The notes below the pieces were generated by a model. The model had not been told where the DNA came from, did no database searches, and worked only from the letters and a program-made list of their open reading frames with translations. 64,000 nt of DNA, taken from contig CAWJGS010000007.1 of the NCBI GenBank assembly GCA_963842575.1, positions 91,005-155,004 of the forward strand, written 5' to 3'. A program made the position numbers and the translations under genes. Of the stretch, positions 1 through 8,764 are shown one piece after another. How positions within the stretch are numbered: the stretch's first letter is position 1; the number at the start of each line of letters is the position of its first letter. This DNA comes from JACDER01 sp963842575 (GTDB lineage: Bacteria; Actinomycetota; Thermoleophilia; Gaiellales; Gaiellaceae).

Positions 1-141
1 GATCCGGTCGGCCTTGTTCGTGCCGACGACTACGCCCCCGCGCGCCGGAGCGACGATGTCCTTCGCGGCCGCCGGGGACGCGGCGAGACCGGCCAGGAGG
101 CACAACACCGCAGGGAGGCCGAGCCGGCGCACTCGCGCCAC
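1..141 (-). CDS. N-terminus of secreted repeat protein (partial)
   Basis: Only the first 47 codons are in the window; the gene runs off the left edge on the minus strand. From a GTG at 141 it reads a short basic stretch (MARVRR), a hydrophobic Leu/Ala core and an A-S-P-A-A-A signal-peptidase-like end, then mature sequence finishing GTNKADRI at the edge. GTxxADRI resembles the start of glycine/aspartate-rich, RTX-like calcium-binding repeats, which are common in secreted proteins of this kind of actinobacterium, but a single partial repeat is weak evidence. The gene is divergent from livG. The export signal is fairly clear; the function is a guess. Confidence 0.45.
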   Translation of the reverse strand, partial: MARVRRLGLPAVLCLLAGLAASPAAAKDIVAPARGGVVVGTNKADRI

Positions 142-165
142 GATACCCAGGCCGCGGAACCGATT

Positions 166-171
166 TAAGGT
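166..171 (+). promoter_or_regulatory. -10 box of livG operon (leaderless)
   Basis: TAAGGT fits the actinobacterial TANNNT consensus and lies 6 nt before the GTG start of livG. Transcription would begin at or next to the start codon, and no Shine-Dalgarno is visible. No convincing -35 is seen. Confidence 0.4.
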
Positions 172-177
172 TCGCGC

Positions 178-897
178 GTGGCGCCCTTGCTCTCGGTTGA
201 GCACGTCACCCGGCGCTTCGGCGGGATCGTCGCGCTCGACGACGTCTCGGTCGAGGCCGCACCCGGGGAGATCGTCGGCCTGATCGGCCCGAACGGCGCA
301 GGCAAGACGACGCTGTTCAACGTGATCACCCGGCTGTACAAGCCGCAGTCTGGTGACCTCGTCTTCGACGGGCAGTCGCTCTTGCGGACGCCGACGTACC
401 GCGTCGTGCACCGGGGCATCGCGCGCACGTTCCAGAACGTCGAGCTCTTCTCCACGATGACCGTCGCGGAGAACGTCCTCATGGGGACGCACAGCCGGCA
501 CGTCCTGCGCGGCGGCGGTCAGCAGGCGCGGGAGACCCTCGAATACGTGGGCCTGTCGCACCTGGCCGAGTCGCCGGCGAGCGACCTGCCCTACGGCCTG
601 CAGAAGCGAGTCGAAATCGCGCGCGCGCTCGCGTCTCGCCCGCGGCTACTGCTGCTGGACGAGCCCGCGGGGGGGCTCAGCCACGAGGAGGTGGAGGAGC
701 TCGCCGGTTTCATCCGCCGGATTCGGGACGACTTCGACCTCACCGTCCTTCTCGTCGAGCACCACATGAACCTCGTCATGGGGATCTCCGACCGCGTGTC
801 CGTCCTCGATTTCGGCCAGCTGATCGCCTCGGGCACGCCTGCCGAGGTGCAGAACGACCCCGCCGTGATCGAGGCCTACCTGGGGCCGGGCCACTAG
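178..897 (+). CDS. livG: Branched-chain amino-acid ABC transporter ATP-binding protein LivG
   Basis: A 239-residue ATPase of the LivG type, one of the two nucleotide-binding subunits that drive uptake of Leu/Ile/Val or related compounds. Walker A GPNGAGKTT is at residues 37-45. The signature region is the degenerate form usual in LivG (PYGLQKRVEIARAL, near residue 138) rather than LSGGQ, and Walker B LLLLDEP has its Asp at 161. The H-loop is in VEHHMN. The length is typical. GTG start at 178, behind a TANNNT box. The stop TAG shares a base with the GTG of livF, so the two are translationally coupled. First gene of a five-gene operon ending at 4773. Confidence 0.9.
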   Translation: MAPLLSVEHVTRRFGGIVALDDVSVEAAPGEIVGLIGPNGAGKTTLFNVITRLYKPQSGDLVFDGQSLLRTPTYRVVHRGIARTFQNVELFSTMTVAENVLMGTHSRHVLRGGGQQARETLEYVGLSHLAESPASDLPYGLQKRVEIARALASRPRLLLLDEPAGGLSHEEVEELAGFIRRIRDDFDLTVLLVEHHMNLVMGISDRVSVLDFGQLIASGTPAEVQNDPAVIEAYLGPGH

Positions 898-1607
898 TGG
901 CGGCGTTGCTCGAGCTCGACAACGTGGAGGCGCGCTACGGCGCGACGAAGGCGCTGCACGGCGTGTCGCTCGCGGTGGAGGACGGCTCGATCGTCGCCGT
1001 CCTCGGAGCGAACGGGGCCGGGAAGACGACGACGCTCCGCGCGGTTTCCGGCACCGTCCGGCGCAGCGGCGACATCGTCTTCGACGGCCGGCGCCTGGGC
1101 CGCCGCGGCCCCGAGGCGGTCGCACGGCTGGGGATCGCGCACGTGCCGGAAGGCCGCGGCACGTTCGCGGAGCTCTCCGTCAAGGAGAACCTCCGGCTCG
1201 GCGCGTACACACAGCGCACCGCGGAGTTCAAGGCGGACTACGCGCGCGTTCTGAACCTCTTTCCCTGGATGGCGCGGCGGGAGGGACAGCAGGCGGGGAC
1301 GCTGAGCGGCGGCGAGCAGCAGATGCTCGCGCTCGGCCGCGCGCTGATGCAGCGCCCGCGGCTGCTGCTCCTGGACGAGCCCTCGCTCGGGCTCGCCCCG
1401 TCGGTCGTGGCCGAGATCTTCCGCATCGTGCGCGAGCTGAACGAGAAGGAGGGGCTGTCGGTGCTCGTGGTCGAGCAGAACGCGGCGATCGCGCTGGACG
1501 CGGCGGCGCGGGCATACGTGCTCGAGGTCGGGCGCGTCGTCGTGACCGGGACGAGCGAGGAGCTGCGGCGAGACGAGTCCGTCCGGCGGAGCTATCTGGG
1601 GTACTGA
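897..1607 (+). CDS. livF: Branched-chain amino-acid ABC transporter ATP-binding protein LivF
   Basis: A 236-residue ATPase, second nucleotide-binding subunit of the liv importer. Walker A GANGAGKTT is near residue 40, a canonical signature LSGGEQQMLALGRAL follows, then Walker B LLLLDEPSLGL and the H-loop residue position in VVEQN (Gln-Asn, typical of LivF rather than LivG). The start GTG overlaps the livG stop by one base and the stop TGA overlaps the livH ATG by one base, so expression is tightly coupled. Length and motif set match the family. Confidence 0.9.
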   Translation: MAALLELDNVEARYGATKALHGVSLAVEDGSIVAVLGANGAGKTTTLRAVSGTVRRSGDIVFDGRRLGRRGPEAVARLGIAHVPEGRGTFAELSVKENLRLGAYTQRTAEFKADYARVLNLFPWMARREGQQAGTLSGGEQQMLALGRALMQRPRLLLLDEPSLGLAPSVVAEIFRIVRELNEKEGLSVLVVEQNAAIALDAAARAYVLEVGRVVVTGTSEELRRDESVRRSYLGY

Positions 1608-2488
1608 TGGCGAACTTCCTGCAACAGGTCGTCAGCGGCCTTGCCACCGGCGGGATCTACAGCAGCCTCGCGCTCGCCATCGTCCTCATCTACCGGGCGA
1701 CGCGCGTGATCAACTTCGCCCAGGGGGAGATGGGGATGTTCGCCGCCTTCATCGCCCTCTGGCTGATCGACTCGGGCTGGCCCTACTGGGCCGCCTTCTT
1801 CGCGACGCTGGGGCTCGCGTTCCTCGGCGGCGTCGCCGTCGAGCGCGTGGTGATCAGGCCGGTGGAGCGCGCCCCGGTGGTGGCCATCGTGATCGTGACG
1901 GTCGGCCTGCTGATCGGGCTGAACGGTGCGGCGTTCTGGATCTGGGGCGGCGAGACGCGCGCCTTCCCCAGCGCCTTTTCGACACGCGCCATCAACGTCG
2001 GGGGCGTCGCCTTCTCCATCCAGGACTTCGGCGTGATCGGGGTGTCGCTCGGGATGGTCGCGCTCCTGTATCTCTTCTTCCGCTTCACGAAGGTCGGGCT
2101 GGCCATGCGCGCCGCGGCCTTCAACCCGGAGGCGAGCCGGCTCGTCGGCGTGCGCGTCGGCTGGATGCTGGCTCTGGGATGGGGCTTCGCCTCGGTGCTG
2201 GGAGCGGTGTCCGCGATGATGGTGGCGCCGACCGTCTTCCTCGACCCGAACATGATGCGGCCGGTGCTGCTGTACGCCATCGCGGCCGCCATCCTCGGAG
2301 GACTGGACAGCCCGCTCGGCGCCGTCCTGGGCGGGCTGGTCCTCGGCGTCGGGCTGAACCTGGTCTCGACGTACGTGGACTTCGTCGGCGACGAGCTCAA
2401 GCTCCCGGTGGCGTTCGTCGTCATCCTGGCCGTCCTCCTGGTCAAGCCGACCGGCCTCTTCGGGCGCTCGACGGTGAGGCGCGTATGA
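1607..2488 (+). CDS. livH: Branched-chain amino-acid ABC transporter permease LivH
   Basis: A 293-residue multi-spanning inner-membrane permease. The N-terminal FLQQVVSGLATGGIYSSLAL and the following INFAQGEMGMFAAF block are characteristic of LivH: the membrane subunit opens with a GxxxGxxYxLxA segment and an NFAxGE motif. About eight hydrophobic segments are visible. The conserved cytoplasmic coupling region GLAMRAAAFNPEASRLVGV (near residues 165-183) contacts the ATPases, and AAILGGLDSPLGAVLGG is the usual C-terminal loop. It overlaps livF by one base and livM by four (ATGA). Confidence 0.88.
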   Translation: MANFLQQVVSGLATGGIYSSLALAIVLIYRATRVINFAQGEMGMFAAFIALWLIDSGWPYWAAFFATLGLAFLGGVAVERVVIRPVERAPVVAIVIVTVGLLIGLNGAAFWIWGGETRAFPSAFSTRAINVGGVAFSIQDFGVIGVSLGMVALLYLFFRFTKVGLAMRAAAFNPEASRLVGVRVGWMLALGWGFASVLGAVSAMMVAPTVFLDPNMMRPVLLYAIAAAILGGLDSPLGAVLGGLVLGVGLNLVSTYVDFVGDELKLPVAFVVILAVLLVKPTGLFGRSTVRRV

Positions 2489-3501
2489 CGCAGCGCCGCG
2501 TGATCACGCTGTGCGTGCAGGCCGCCGCCTTCCTCGTCGGCGTCGCCTTCCTTGCGCTCCTGCCCCATTGGCTGAGCGACTTCCGCGCTTCCGAGGTCGC
2601 GTATGTCGGCATCTACTTCGTCGCCATCCTCGGGCTGAACATCCTCACCGGGTACACGGGCCAGATCTCGCTCGGCCACGGCGCCTTCATGGCGATCGGC
2701 GGCTACACGACCGCCGTCATGGTCGGGCATCACAACGTGCGCGACGTGTGGACGATCCCGCTCGCCGGACTGGTCGCGGGCGGCGCAGGGCTCCTCTTCG
2801 GGCTGCCCGCGCTGCGGCTCTCGGGGATGTACCTCGCGCTCGCGACATTTGCCCTGGCGGTGGCGTTGCCCGCCGTCCTCAAGAAGTTCGACCACTTCAC
2901 CGGCGGAACGGAGGGCATCCAGCTCTTCAGCCGGCCGGGCTTCACCGGAAAGGGCTACCAGAACGTGCACGTGCTGGGGCAGACGTTGACGTTCAACAAC
3001 TGGCTGTACTACCTGTGCTGGACGGTCGCCGCGATCCTCTTCGTCGTCGCCTGGGTGATCCTCGGCGGAAGGATGGGGCGCACGTTCCGCGCGATCCGCG
3101 ACAGCGAGGTCGCCGCCAGCTCGTCCGGGGTGAACCTGCCGCTCTACAAGACGCTCGCGTTCGGCCTTTCCGCCTTCTACGCGGGCATCGCCGGATCGCT
3201 CTTCGCGCTCGCCACCACCTTCGTCAACCCGGACACGTTCCCGGTCGTCCTCTCGCTCTACCTCGTGATCGGGGCCGTGATCTCCGGCCTGGGGTCGATC
3301 TGGGGGATCGCCGCCGGTGCGCTGTTCATCCAGTACGTCCCTGATCTGGCCTCGAACTACGTGTCGAAGGCGCCGGGCGCTCCCTCGGTTGCGTACGCGA
3401 TCGTGCTGATCGTCGTCGTCATCCTCCTTCCCTTCGGCCTCACCGGTCTCGTACGCAAAGCATCCAGACCCCTAACCGATCGCCTGTTCCGCGGGTCATA
3501 A
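2485..3501 (+). CDS. livM: Branched-chain amino-acid ABC transporter permease LivM
   Basis: A 338-residue partner permease of LivH. I chose the ATG at 2485, which overlaps the livH stop as ATGA; the frame stays open further upstream but that part is the shadow of livH. The motif GLNILTGYTGQISLGHGAFM near residue 52 is the LivM hallmark, and the ATPase-coupling loop RTFRAIRDSEVAASSSGV lies near residue 200. Hydrophobic segments cover most of the protein. GSIWGIAAGALFIQYVPDL near the C-terminus is typical. The stop TAA is directly followed by the substrate-binding gene. Confidence 0.88.
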   Translation: MTQRRVITLCVQAAAFLVGVAFLALLPHWLSDFRASEVAYVGIYFVAILGLNILTGYTGQISLGHGAFMAIGGYTTAVMVGHHNVRDVWTIPLAGLVAGGAGLLFGLPALRLSGMYLALATFALAVALPAVLKKFDHFTGGTEGIQLFSRPGFTGKGYQNVHVLGQTLTFNNWLYYLCWTVAAILFVVAWVILGGRMGRTFRAIRDSEVAASSSGVNLPLYKTLAFGLSAFYAGIAGSLFALATTFVNPDTFPVVLSLYLVIGAVISGLGSIWGIAAGALFIQYVPDLASNYVSKAPGAPSVAYAIVLIVVVILLPFGLTGLVRKASRPLTDRLFRGS

Positions 3502-4773
3502 TTGTTCAGCACAGTGCGCCGCCGCCTCCTCGTCCCCTCTCTCTGCCTGCTTGCGCTCGGGCTTCCGCTCGGCGTGCAGGCGTCGTCGGCGGCCGATCCG
3601 GGAGTGACGAGCACATCCATCCTGCTCGGGGGAACCGTGCCGCTCTCCGGTGAGGCCTCGTCCGGCGGGCTGACGGCGAAGGGAGCGGACGCGTTCTTCA
3701 AGTCCACGAACGCGCACAAGGGCGTTTTCAACCGCAAGATCAACTACGACTACAAGGACGACGCCTACGACCCGGCCAAGACGATCCAGGTCACGCGCCA
3801 GCTCGTCCAGCAGGAGCACGTGTTCGCGATCTTCAACCCGCTCGGCACGGCGCAGAACCTCGCGACACGCGCGTATCTGAACGCCGTCGGCGTCCCGCAG
3901 GTCTTCGTGGCGAGCGGCTACGGCGGCTGGGCGCGCGACGCGAAGCAGTACCCGATGACGATCGGCCTCATCCCGACCTACACCGGCGAGGGGATCGTCT
4001 ACGGCCGCTACGTCAAGGCGAAGGTCAAGGGCGCGAAGATCGGAGTCGTCTACCAGGACGACGAGTACGGGCGCGAGCTGCTCTCGGGCCTGAAGAAGGG
4101 GCTCGGCTCGAAGCAGGGCCTGATCGTGAGCAGCAAGAGCTACGACCCGACGTCGACCGACGTCTCCAACCAGATCAACTCGCTCAAGGCCTCCGGCGCC
4201 AACGTCGTGATGATCTTCGCCTTCGGCAAGTTCGCCATCCAGTCGTTCGTCTACATCAAGAAGCTCGGCTGGAAGCCGAAGCAGATCTTCGTCAACGCGG
4301 TCGCCGCCGCCACGAGCGTCATGCAGCTGGCCAGCACGAGCGGCCAGACCGAGGGCGCGATCTCGATCGCGTTCTTCAAGGATCCCGCCAACCCGTCCTT
4401 CGACAAGGACAAGGGCATGAAGCTCTACAAGACGATCATGTCCAAGTACGGCAACGGCGGAAAGCCGGGGCCGGCCTCGAAGTGCAAGGCGGGCGTCCCG
4501 CCGAACTGGTGCAGCGGCTACTACCTCGCGGGAATGGTGTCCGCCTCGGTGATGGTGGACGCGCTGAAGGGCGCGGGCAAGAACCTGTCCCGCAAGAGCC
4601 TGATGAAAGCCGTCCTCCACCTGAACATCAAGAACAACCCGTTCGTGCTGCCCGGGATCACGATCAAGACCTCGCCCACCGACCGCTGGCCGATCGAGCA
4701 GGCGCAGTTCCAGCGCTGGCACAAGGGGCGCTGGTACACGTTCGGCAAGCTCGTCACCGCGCCGCGGAAGTAG
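3502..4773 (+). CDS. livK: Branched-chain amino-acid ABC transporter substrate-binding protein
   Basis: A 423-residue periplasmic-binding-protein type I domain (Leu/Ile/Val-binding family). A Sec signal peptide (RRRLLVPSLCLLALGLPLG, cut after ASSA) precedes mature sequence with LLGGTVPLSGEAS, the usual ligand-loop region, and VYQDDEYGREL in the second lobe. There is no lipobox, so the anchoring is unclear. Two starts are possible: TTG at 3502, directly after the livM stop, or GTG at 3514, which gives a cleaner signal peptide. It ends convergently with the minus-strand lipoprotein gene, overlapping it by about 20 bases. Ligand identity cannot be read from sequence. Confidence 0.85.
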   Translation: MFSTVRRRLLVPSLCLLALGLPLGVQASSAADPGVTSTSILLGGTVPLSGEASSGGLTAKGADAFFKSTNAHKGVFNRKINYDYKDDAYDPAKTIQVTRQLVQQEHVFAIFNPLGTAQNLATRAYLNAVGVPQVFVASGYGGWARDAKQYPMTIGLIPTYTGEGIVYGRYVKAKVKGAKIGVVYQDDEYGRELLSGLKKGLGSKQGLIVSSKSYDPTSTDVSNQINSLKASGANVVMIFAFGKFAIQSFVYIKKLGWKPKQIFVNAVAAATSVMQLASTSGQTEGAISIAFFKDPANPSFDKDKGMKLYKTIMSKYGNGGKPGPASKCKAGVPPNWCSGYYLAGMVSASVMVDALKGAGKNLSRKSLMKAVLHLNIKNNPFVLPGITIKTSPTDRWPIEQAQFQRWHKGRWYTFGKLVTAPRK

Positions 4774-6105
4774 TCCAGGACGGCCAGTCGGGCAGCTGGA
4801 GCCGGTCGAGCTCGGCCTGCGCGCGGGCGAGCTGTTCCGGGGTCGGGTGCTCGCGGCCGAAGAGCGCCCAGATCTCCACGTCGTAGTCGCCGTAACGGCC
4901 GCGGAAGGAGCGCGGATCGTTCTCGGCGCCGAGCCCCTCGAAGGACGCCTCGCGGAAGTCGCCGAGCCGGAACGGCGGTTCCACGGGCGGGCCGCCTTCG
5001 CTCCCGTGCTGGTCGAGCCTGACCGTCAGCACGATCCCGTCGGGAGGGAGCGCACCGAGCGTCGCGCTCGGCGGGAACTGGAGGCCCGAGTCGCGGTAGG
5101 GCACCGTGGAGGCCCACGACATCGTTTGCTGCCCGTCCGGCTGGATCTCGGCCGGGCCCGTCGAGCCCGTGTCCCATCCCTCCGCCGGCGCGAAGGCGGC
5201 GGGATCGACGGTGCCGGGGTAGAAGTCGCCCGGCTCGGCGCGGAGGCTCGCGAGGAAGGCGTTCACCCGCTCGAGTTCCGGTGCCGGACAGGTGACTGGT
5301 CGGGCGAGCGGACCCACAGCTGGAACGCGCGCCCGGCAGCGAGAAAGCTGCGGCCCGTCTCGTAGCCCGTGCCGCCCTGCAGCCGGACGAACTCCGCGGG
5401 GCCGATCGTGAGCGGCATCCGTCCGGTGACGAAGCTCGCGGCGTCAGGAGCCGCGAACTCGGTGATCGTGAGGTCGATCGACTGGTCACCCGCGTGGATC
5501 GCACCGCGAGCGATCCCTCCTTCCCAGCCGCTCGGCACGGACGCGTGCAGGCCGAAGCCGCTGATCGGATCGCCGCTCGCGGCCGCGACGGGCGCGGGTG
5601 TGTACGCGGTCAGCGAGAGCGACGCCAGCATCTCGTTCAACTGCTCGAGGTAGCGCTGCGCCGGCGGATCGTCTCCGCCGGAGACCGCAGTGACGCGGAA
5701 GCGCTCATGGTCGCTGCTGACGTCGACTGCCGCCTGCCGCCGCAGGCCTCCCTCGAACGAGCTTGGCTCGAACTGCGAGGAGTCGAAGTGAAGCGGGAGC
5801 GACGTGCCGGCGCCGCCTGGTCCCAGGTCGCGGACGTTCAGGTACATGCCGTTGACGCCCATCGCTTCCTGCGCGATCTGACCCTCGTCGGTGTCATTGG
5901 CCTCGACGGGGAAGCTCGCGGCATGCAGCACCGGGCGGCCGGAGGCGCCGATCAGGATGCGCCCCGTCCACCCGTCCGGTAGCTCGACGCTGACCCCGTC
6001 CGCGCTCAACGTCGAGCCGGACGCGCGCGACGGAACGGGTGCGTCCGCCGATCCTCCGCAGCCCGCGGCGACGAGCACGACCGGCACGATCCACGCGCGT
6101 CGCAT
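4754..6105 (-). pseudogene. Putative lipoprotein, interrupted by one frameshift
   Basis: Starts at ATG 6105 with a lipoprotein signal (MRRAWIVPVVLVAAGCGG; Cys after AAG). The first frame reads to about 5290 and ends as AFQLWVRSPDQ then noise; the neighbouring frame continues as PAPELERVNAFLASLRAEPG and runs to a stop at 4754. The two halves join naturally inside a repeated beta-rich domain (LNEMLASLSL in the first copy, VNAFLASLRA in the second), so this is almost certainly one gene of about 450 codons with a one-base indel near 5285-5300. I do not recognise the family. It is probably a membrane-anchored extracellular protein. The frameshift may be sequencing error rather than true decay. Confidence 0.6.
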
Positions 6106-6145
6106 GCCCGTTCTACGCGCTTCACCGGCTGCGAGGTCCGTCCCG

Positions 6146-6151
6146 TAAGCT
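6146..6151 (+). promoter_or_regulatory. -10 box of fbiC (leaderless)
   Basis: TAAGCT (TANNNT) lies 6 nt before the ATG of fbiC, so the transcript would begin at the start codon. TTCACC at 6121-6126 is a weak -35 candidate at 19 nt spacing. Confidence 0.4.
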
Positions 6152-6157
6152 CCGGCG

Positions 6158-8611
6158 ATGGAGCCGTTCGCGCTCGTCGACGTGCCGACAGACGAGCTGT
6201 GCGCAGAGGCGCGCGCGCTGCGCGAGCAGGGAACGGGGACGCTCGTCACCTATTCCCCCAAGGTCTTCATCCCGCTGACGAAGCTCTGCCGGGACGTGTG
6301 CCACTACTGCACGTTCGCGCGGCCGCCGCGGCGGGGCGAGCGCGCCTACATGTCGCTGGACGAGGTTCTGGCGGTCGCGCGCGCGGGCGCCGCGGCGGGC
6401 TGCCACGAGGCGCTGTTCACACTCGGCGACAAACCGGAGTTGCGCTATCGCGCGGCGCGGGAAGAGCTCGCGTCGCTGGACTGCGAGACGACACTCGAGT
6501 ACCTCGAGCGCGCAGCGCGGACGGTGCTCGAGGGGACGGGGTTGCTGCCGCACCTGAACCCGGGGGTAATGGACGCCGCCGACCTGGCCCGGCTGCGGCG
6601 GGTGAGCGCGTCCCAGGGGATCATGTTGGAGTCGTCCTCCGAGCGGCTCTCGGCACGCGGCGGGCCGCACTTCGGCTCGCCGGACAAGCTGCCGGCGCGC
6701 CGCCTCGAGACGCTGCGGCTGGCCGGAGAGGCGGCGGTGCCGTTCACGACCGGCATCCTGATCGGGATTGGCGAGACCAGGGAGGAGCGGATCGAGTCGC
6801 TCCTCGCGATCCGGGAGCTCGGCGAGCGCTACGGGCACGTGCAGGAGGTGATCGTCCAGAACTTCCGCGCCAAGCCCGGGACGCGGATGGCCGGCCACCC
6901 CGAGCCGTCGCTGGACGAGCTGTTGTGGACGGCCGCGGCCGCGCGAGTGCTGCTCGGGCCGCGCTGGAACATCCAGGCACCGCCGAACCTGAGCTACGAC
7001 GAGTTCCCGCGGCTGCTGGACGCGGGGATCAACGACTGGGGCGGCGTCTCGCCGGTGACGGTCGACCACGTGAACCCGGAGGCGCCGTGGCCCGAGGTCG
7101 AGCGCCTCCGGCAGGCGACGGAAGCCCGGGGGTTGCGGCTCGCGCCCCGGCTGCCGATCTATCCGGAATACGTCGCCGACCTGGAGCGCTGGGCCGATCC
7201 GGCGGTCGTCGCTGCGGTGCTGCACCGGGCGGACGCGGACGGGCTCGGACGCGAGGATCGCTGGGCCGCCGGCTCGCCCGAGACGCCGTCTGCTGCCGGG
7301 GTGGCCACCAACCTCCTCCCCACTGCGAGCCTAACCAGGAAACCCGTACGCGTGGGTGCCGGAATTCGACCGAAAGTGTCGGCGCCCATTGCGCAGGCGC
7401 TGGCCAAGAGCCGCGCCGAGGACGAGCTCGACGAGACCGACGTCACCGCCCTCCTGCAGGCGCGCGGCCCGGACCTCGAGGCAGTCCTCCGCGCCGCCGA
7501 CGACCTCCGGCGCGAGGTGAGCGGCGACACCGTGACCTACGTGGTGACCCGCAACATCAACTACACGAACGTCTGCTACTTCCGCTGCGGCTTCTGCGCA
7601 TTCTCCAAAGGCAAGCTGGCCGAAGACCTCCGCGGCCGGCCCTACCTCGTGCCCATGGACGAGATCGTCCGCCGCTCGCGCGAAGCCTGGGAGCGCGGTG
7701 GAGTCGAGGTCTGCCTCCAGGGCGGCATCCACCCCGCCTTCACCGGCGACTTCTACCTGGACGTGTGCCGCGCGATCAAAGGCGCGCTGCCGGACATCCA
7801 CGTCCATGCCTTCTCCGCGCTCGAGGTCTGGCAGGGAGCCACGACGCTCGGGCTGACCCTGGACGAGTACGTGACCAGGCTCCGCGCAGCGGGCCTGGCC
7901 TCTCTGCCGGGCACTGCCGCCGAGATCTTGGACGACGAGGTCCGCGCGGTGATCTGCCCGGACAAGGTCTCGACCGCGCAGTGGCTCGAGGTGCACGACG
8001 CGGCGCACCGGGCCGGCCTGCGTTCGACGACCACGATCATGTTCGGTCACGCCGACACACCCCGCAGCTGGGCGCGCCACTTGATCGAATTGCGCGACCA
8101 GCAGAAACGAACCGGCGGCTTCACCGAGTTCGTCCCCCTCCCCTTCGTGCACATGGAGGCGCCGATCTACCTCAAAGGTCGCGCGCGTCCAGGCCCGACC
8201 TTCCGCGAGGCGCTGCTCGTCCATGCCGCCGGCCGGCTGGTGCTCCATCCGTGGATCACGAACATCCAGGCGTCCTGGGTCAAGCTCGGCCTCGACGGCG
8301 CCAAGGCCGCGCTCCGGGCGGGGGCCAACGACCTCGGCGGCACCCTGATGAACGAGTCGATCTCGCGCGCGGCCGGAGCCGCCCACGGACAGGAGATGCC
8401 GCCTGAGCGGATGGAGGAGGCGATCCGCGACCTCGGCCGCACGCCGCGGCAGCGGACGACGCTCTACGGCCATCCCGATCTCGAGCGCACTCGCCGCTCG
8501 TTCGGCGCCGCGCCGATCGTCGAGCCGCGCAACCCGAGCGTGAACGACGCCCGCCTCCGCTCTCCGCGTCAGCTCGTCCGCCCCGGCCTCGTCGGCGCAT
8601 CCGCGTCGTAG
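6158..8611 (+). CDS. fbiC: FbiC, bifunctional FO synthase (CofG-CofH fusion)
   Basis: An 817-residue fusion of two radical-SAM enzymes that together make 7,8-didemethyl-8-hydroxy-5-deazariboflavin (FO), the chromophore of coenzyme F420, from tyrosine and 5-amino-6-ribitylaminouracil. The N-terminal CofG half has its CxxxCxxC cluster at C44, C48 and C51 (CRDVCHYC). The C-terminal CofH half has it at C473, C477 and C480 (CYFRCGFC). CofG-first fusion of this length is the actinobacterial arrangement; archaea and cyanobacteria keep separate proteins. ATG at 6158 follows a TANNNT box. Divergent from the lipoprotein gene. No other F420 genes are in the window. Confidence 0.95.
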   Translation: MEPFALVDVPTDELCAEARALREQGTGTLVTYSPKVFIPLTKLCRDVCHYCTFARPPRRGERAYMSLDEVLAVARAGAAAGCHEALFTLGDKPELRYRAAREELASLDCETTLEYLERAARTVLEGTGLLPHLNPGVMDAADLARLRRVSASQGIMLESSSERLSARGGPHFGSPDKLPARRLETLRLAGEAAVPFTTGILIGIGETREERIESLLAIRELGERYGHVQEVIVQNFRAKPGTRMAGHPEPSLDELLWTAAAARVLLGPRWNIQAPPNLSYDEFPRLLDAGINDWGGVSPVTVDHVNPEAPWPEVERLRQATEARGLRLAPRLPIYPEYVADLERWADPAVVAAVLHRADADGLGREDRWAAGSPETPSAAGVATNLLPTASLTRKPVRVGAGIRPKVSAPIAQALAKSRAEDELDETDVTALLQARGPDLEAVLRAADDLRREVSGDTVTYVVTRNINYTNVCYFRCGFCAFSKGKLAEDLRGRPYLVPMDEIVRRSREAWERGGVEVCLQGGIHPAFTGDFYLDVCRAIKGALPDIHVHAFSALEVWQGATTLGLTLDEYVTRLRAAGLASLPGTAAEILDDEVRAVICPDKVSTAQWLEVHDAAHRAGLRSTTTIMFGHADTPRSWARHLIELRDQQKRTGGFTEFVPLPFVHMEAPIYLKGRARPGPTFREALLVHAAGRLVLHPWITNIQASWVKLGLDGAKAALRAGANDLGGTLMNESISRAAGAAHGQEMPPERMEEAIRDLGRTPRQRTTLYGHPDLERTRRSFGAAPIVEPRNPSVNDARLRSPRQLVRPGLVGASAS

Positions 8612-8614
8612 ACT
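8609..8614 (+). promoter_or_regulatory. Possible -10 box before zinc-ribbon ORF
   Basis: TAGACT, which includes the fbiC stop codon, lies 9 nt before the ATG at 8624, the same spacing seen at other leaderless genes here. Weak on its own. Confidence 0.25.
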
Positions 8615-8623
8615 CGCGGCGAC

Positions 8624-8764
8624 ATGACCTGTCCGCAATGCGGAGCCGAGAACCGCGAGGGGGCCAGCTTCTGCGATTCGTGCGGCGCGCCGCTCGACGC
8701 GGCGACCCCCCGCGAGACGCGGAGGACAACGTCGTCTCCGCCGCCCGCGCGCGCGAGCGGTTAG
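8624..8764 (+). CDS. Small zinc-ribbon protein or remnant
   Basis: A 46-codon frame starting MTCPQCGAENREGASFCDSC: two CxxC pairs 11 residues apart form a textbook zinc ribbon. The rest (about 22 residues) is low-complexity Thr/Arg/Pro. In related actinobacteria this ribbon is usually the N-terminus of a much larger protein such as an adenylate-cyclase/ATPase regulator, so this may be a truncated leftover. It overlaps the 3' end of lysA on the other strand by four bases. The ribbon is clear; whether the ORF is a functional gene is not. Confidence 0.4.
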   Translation: MTCPQCGAENREGASFCDSCGAPLDAATPRETRRTTSSPPPARASG

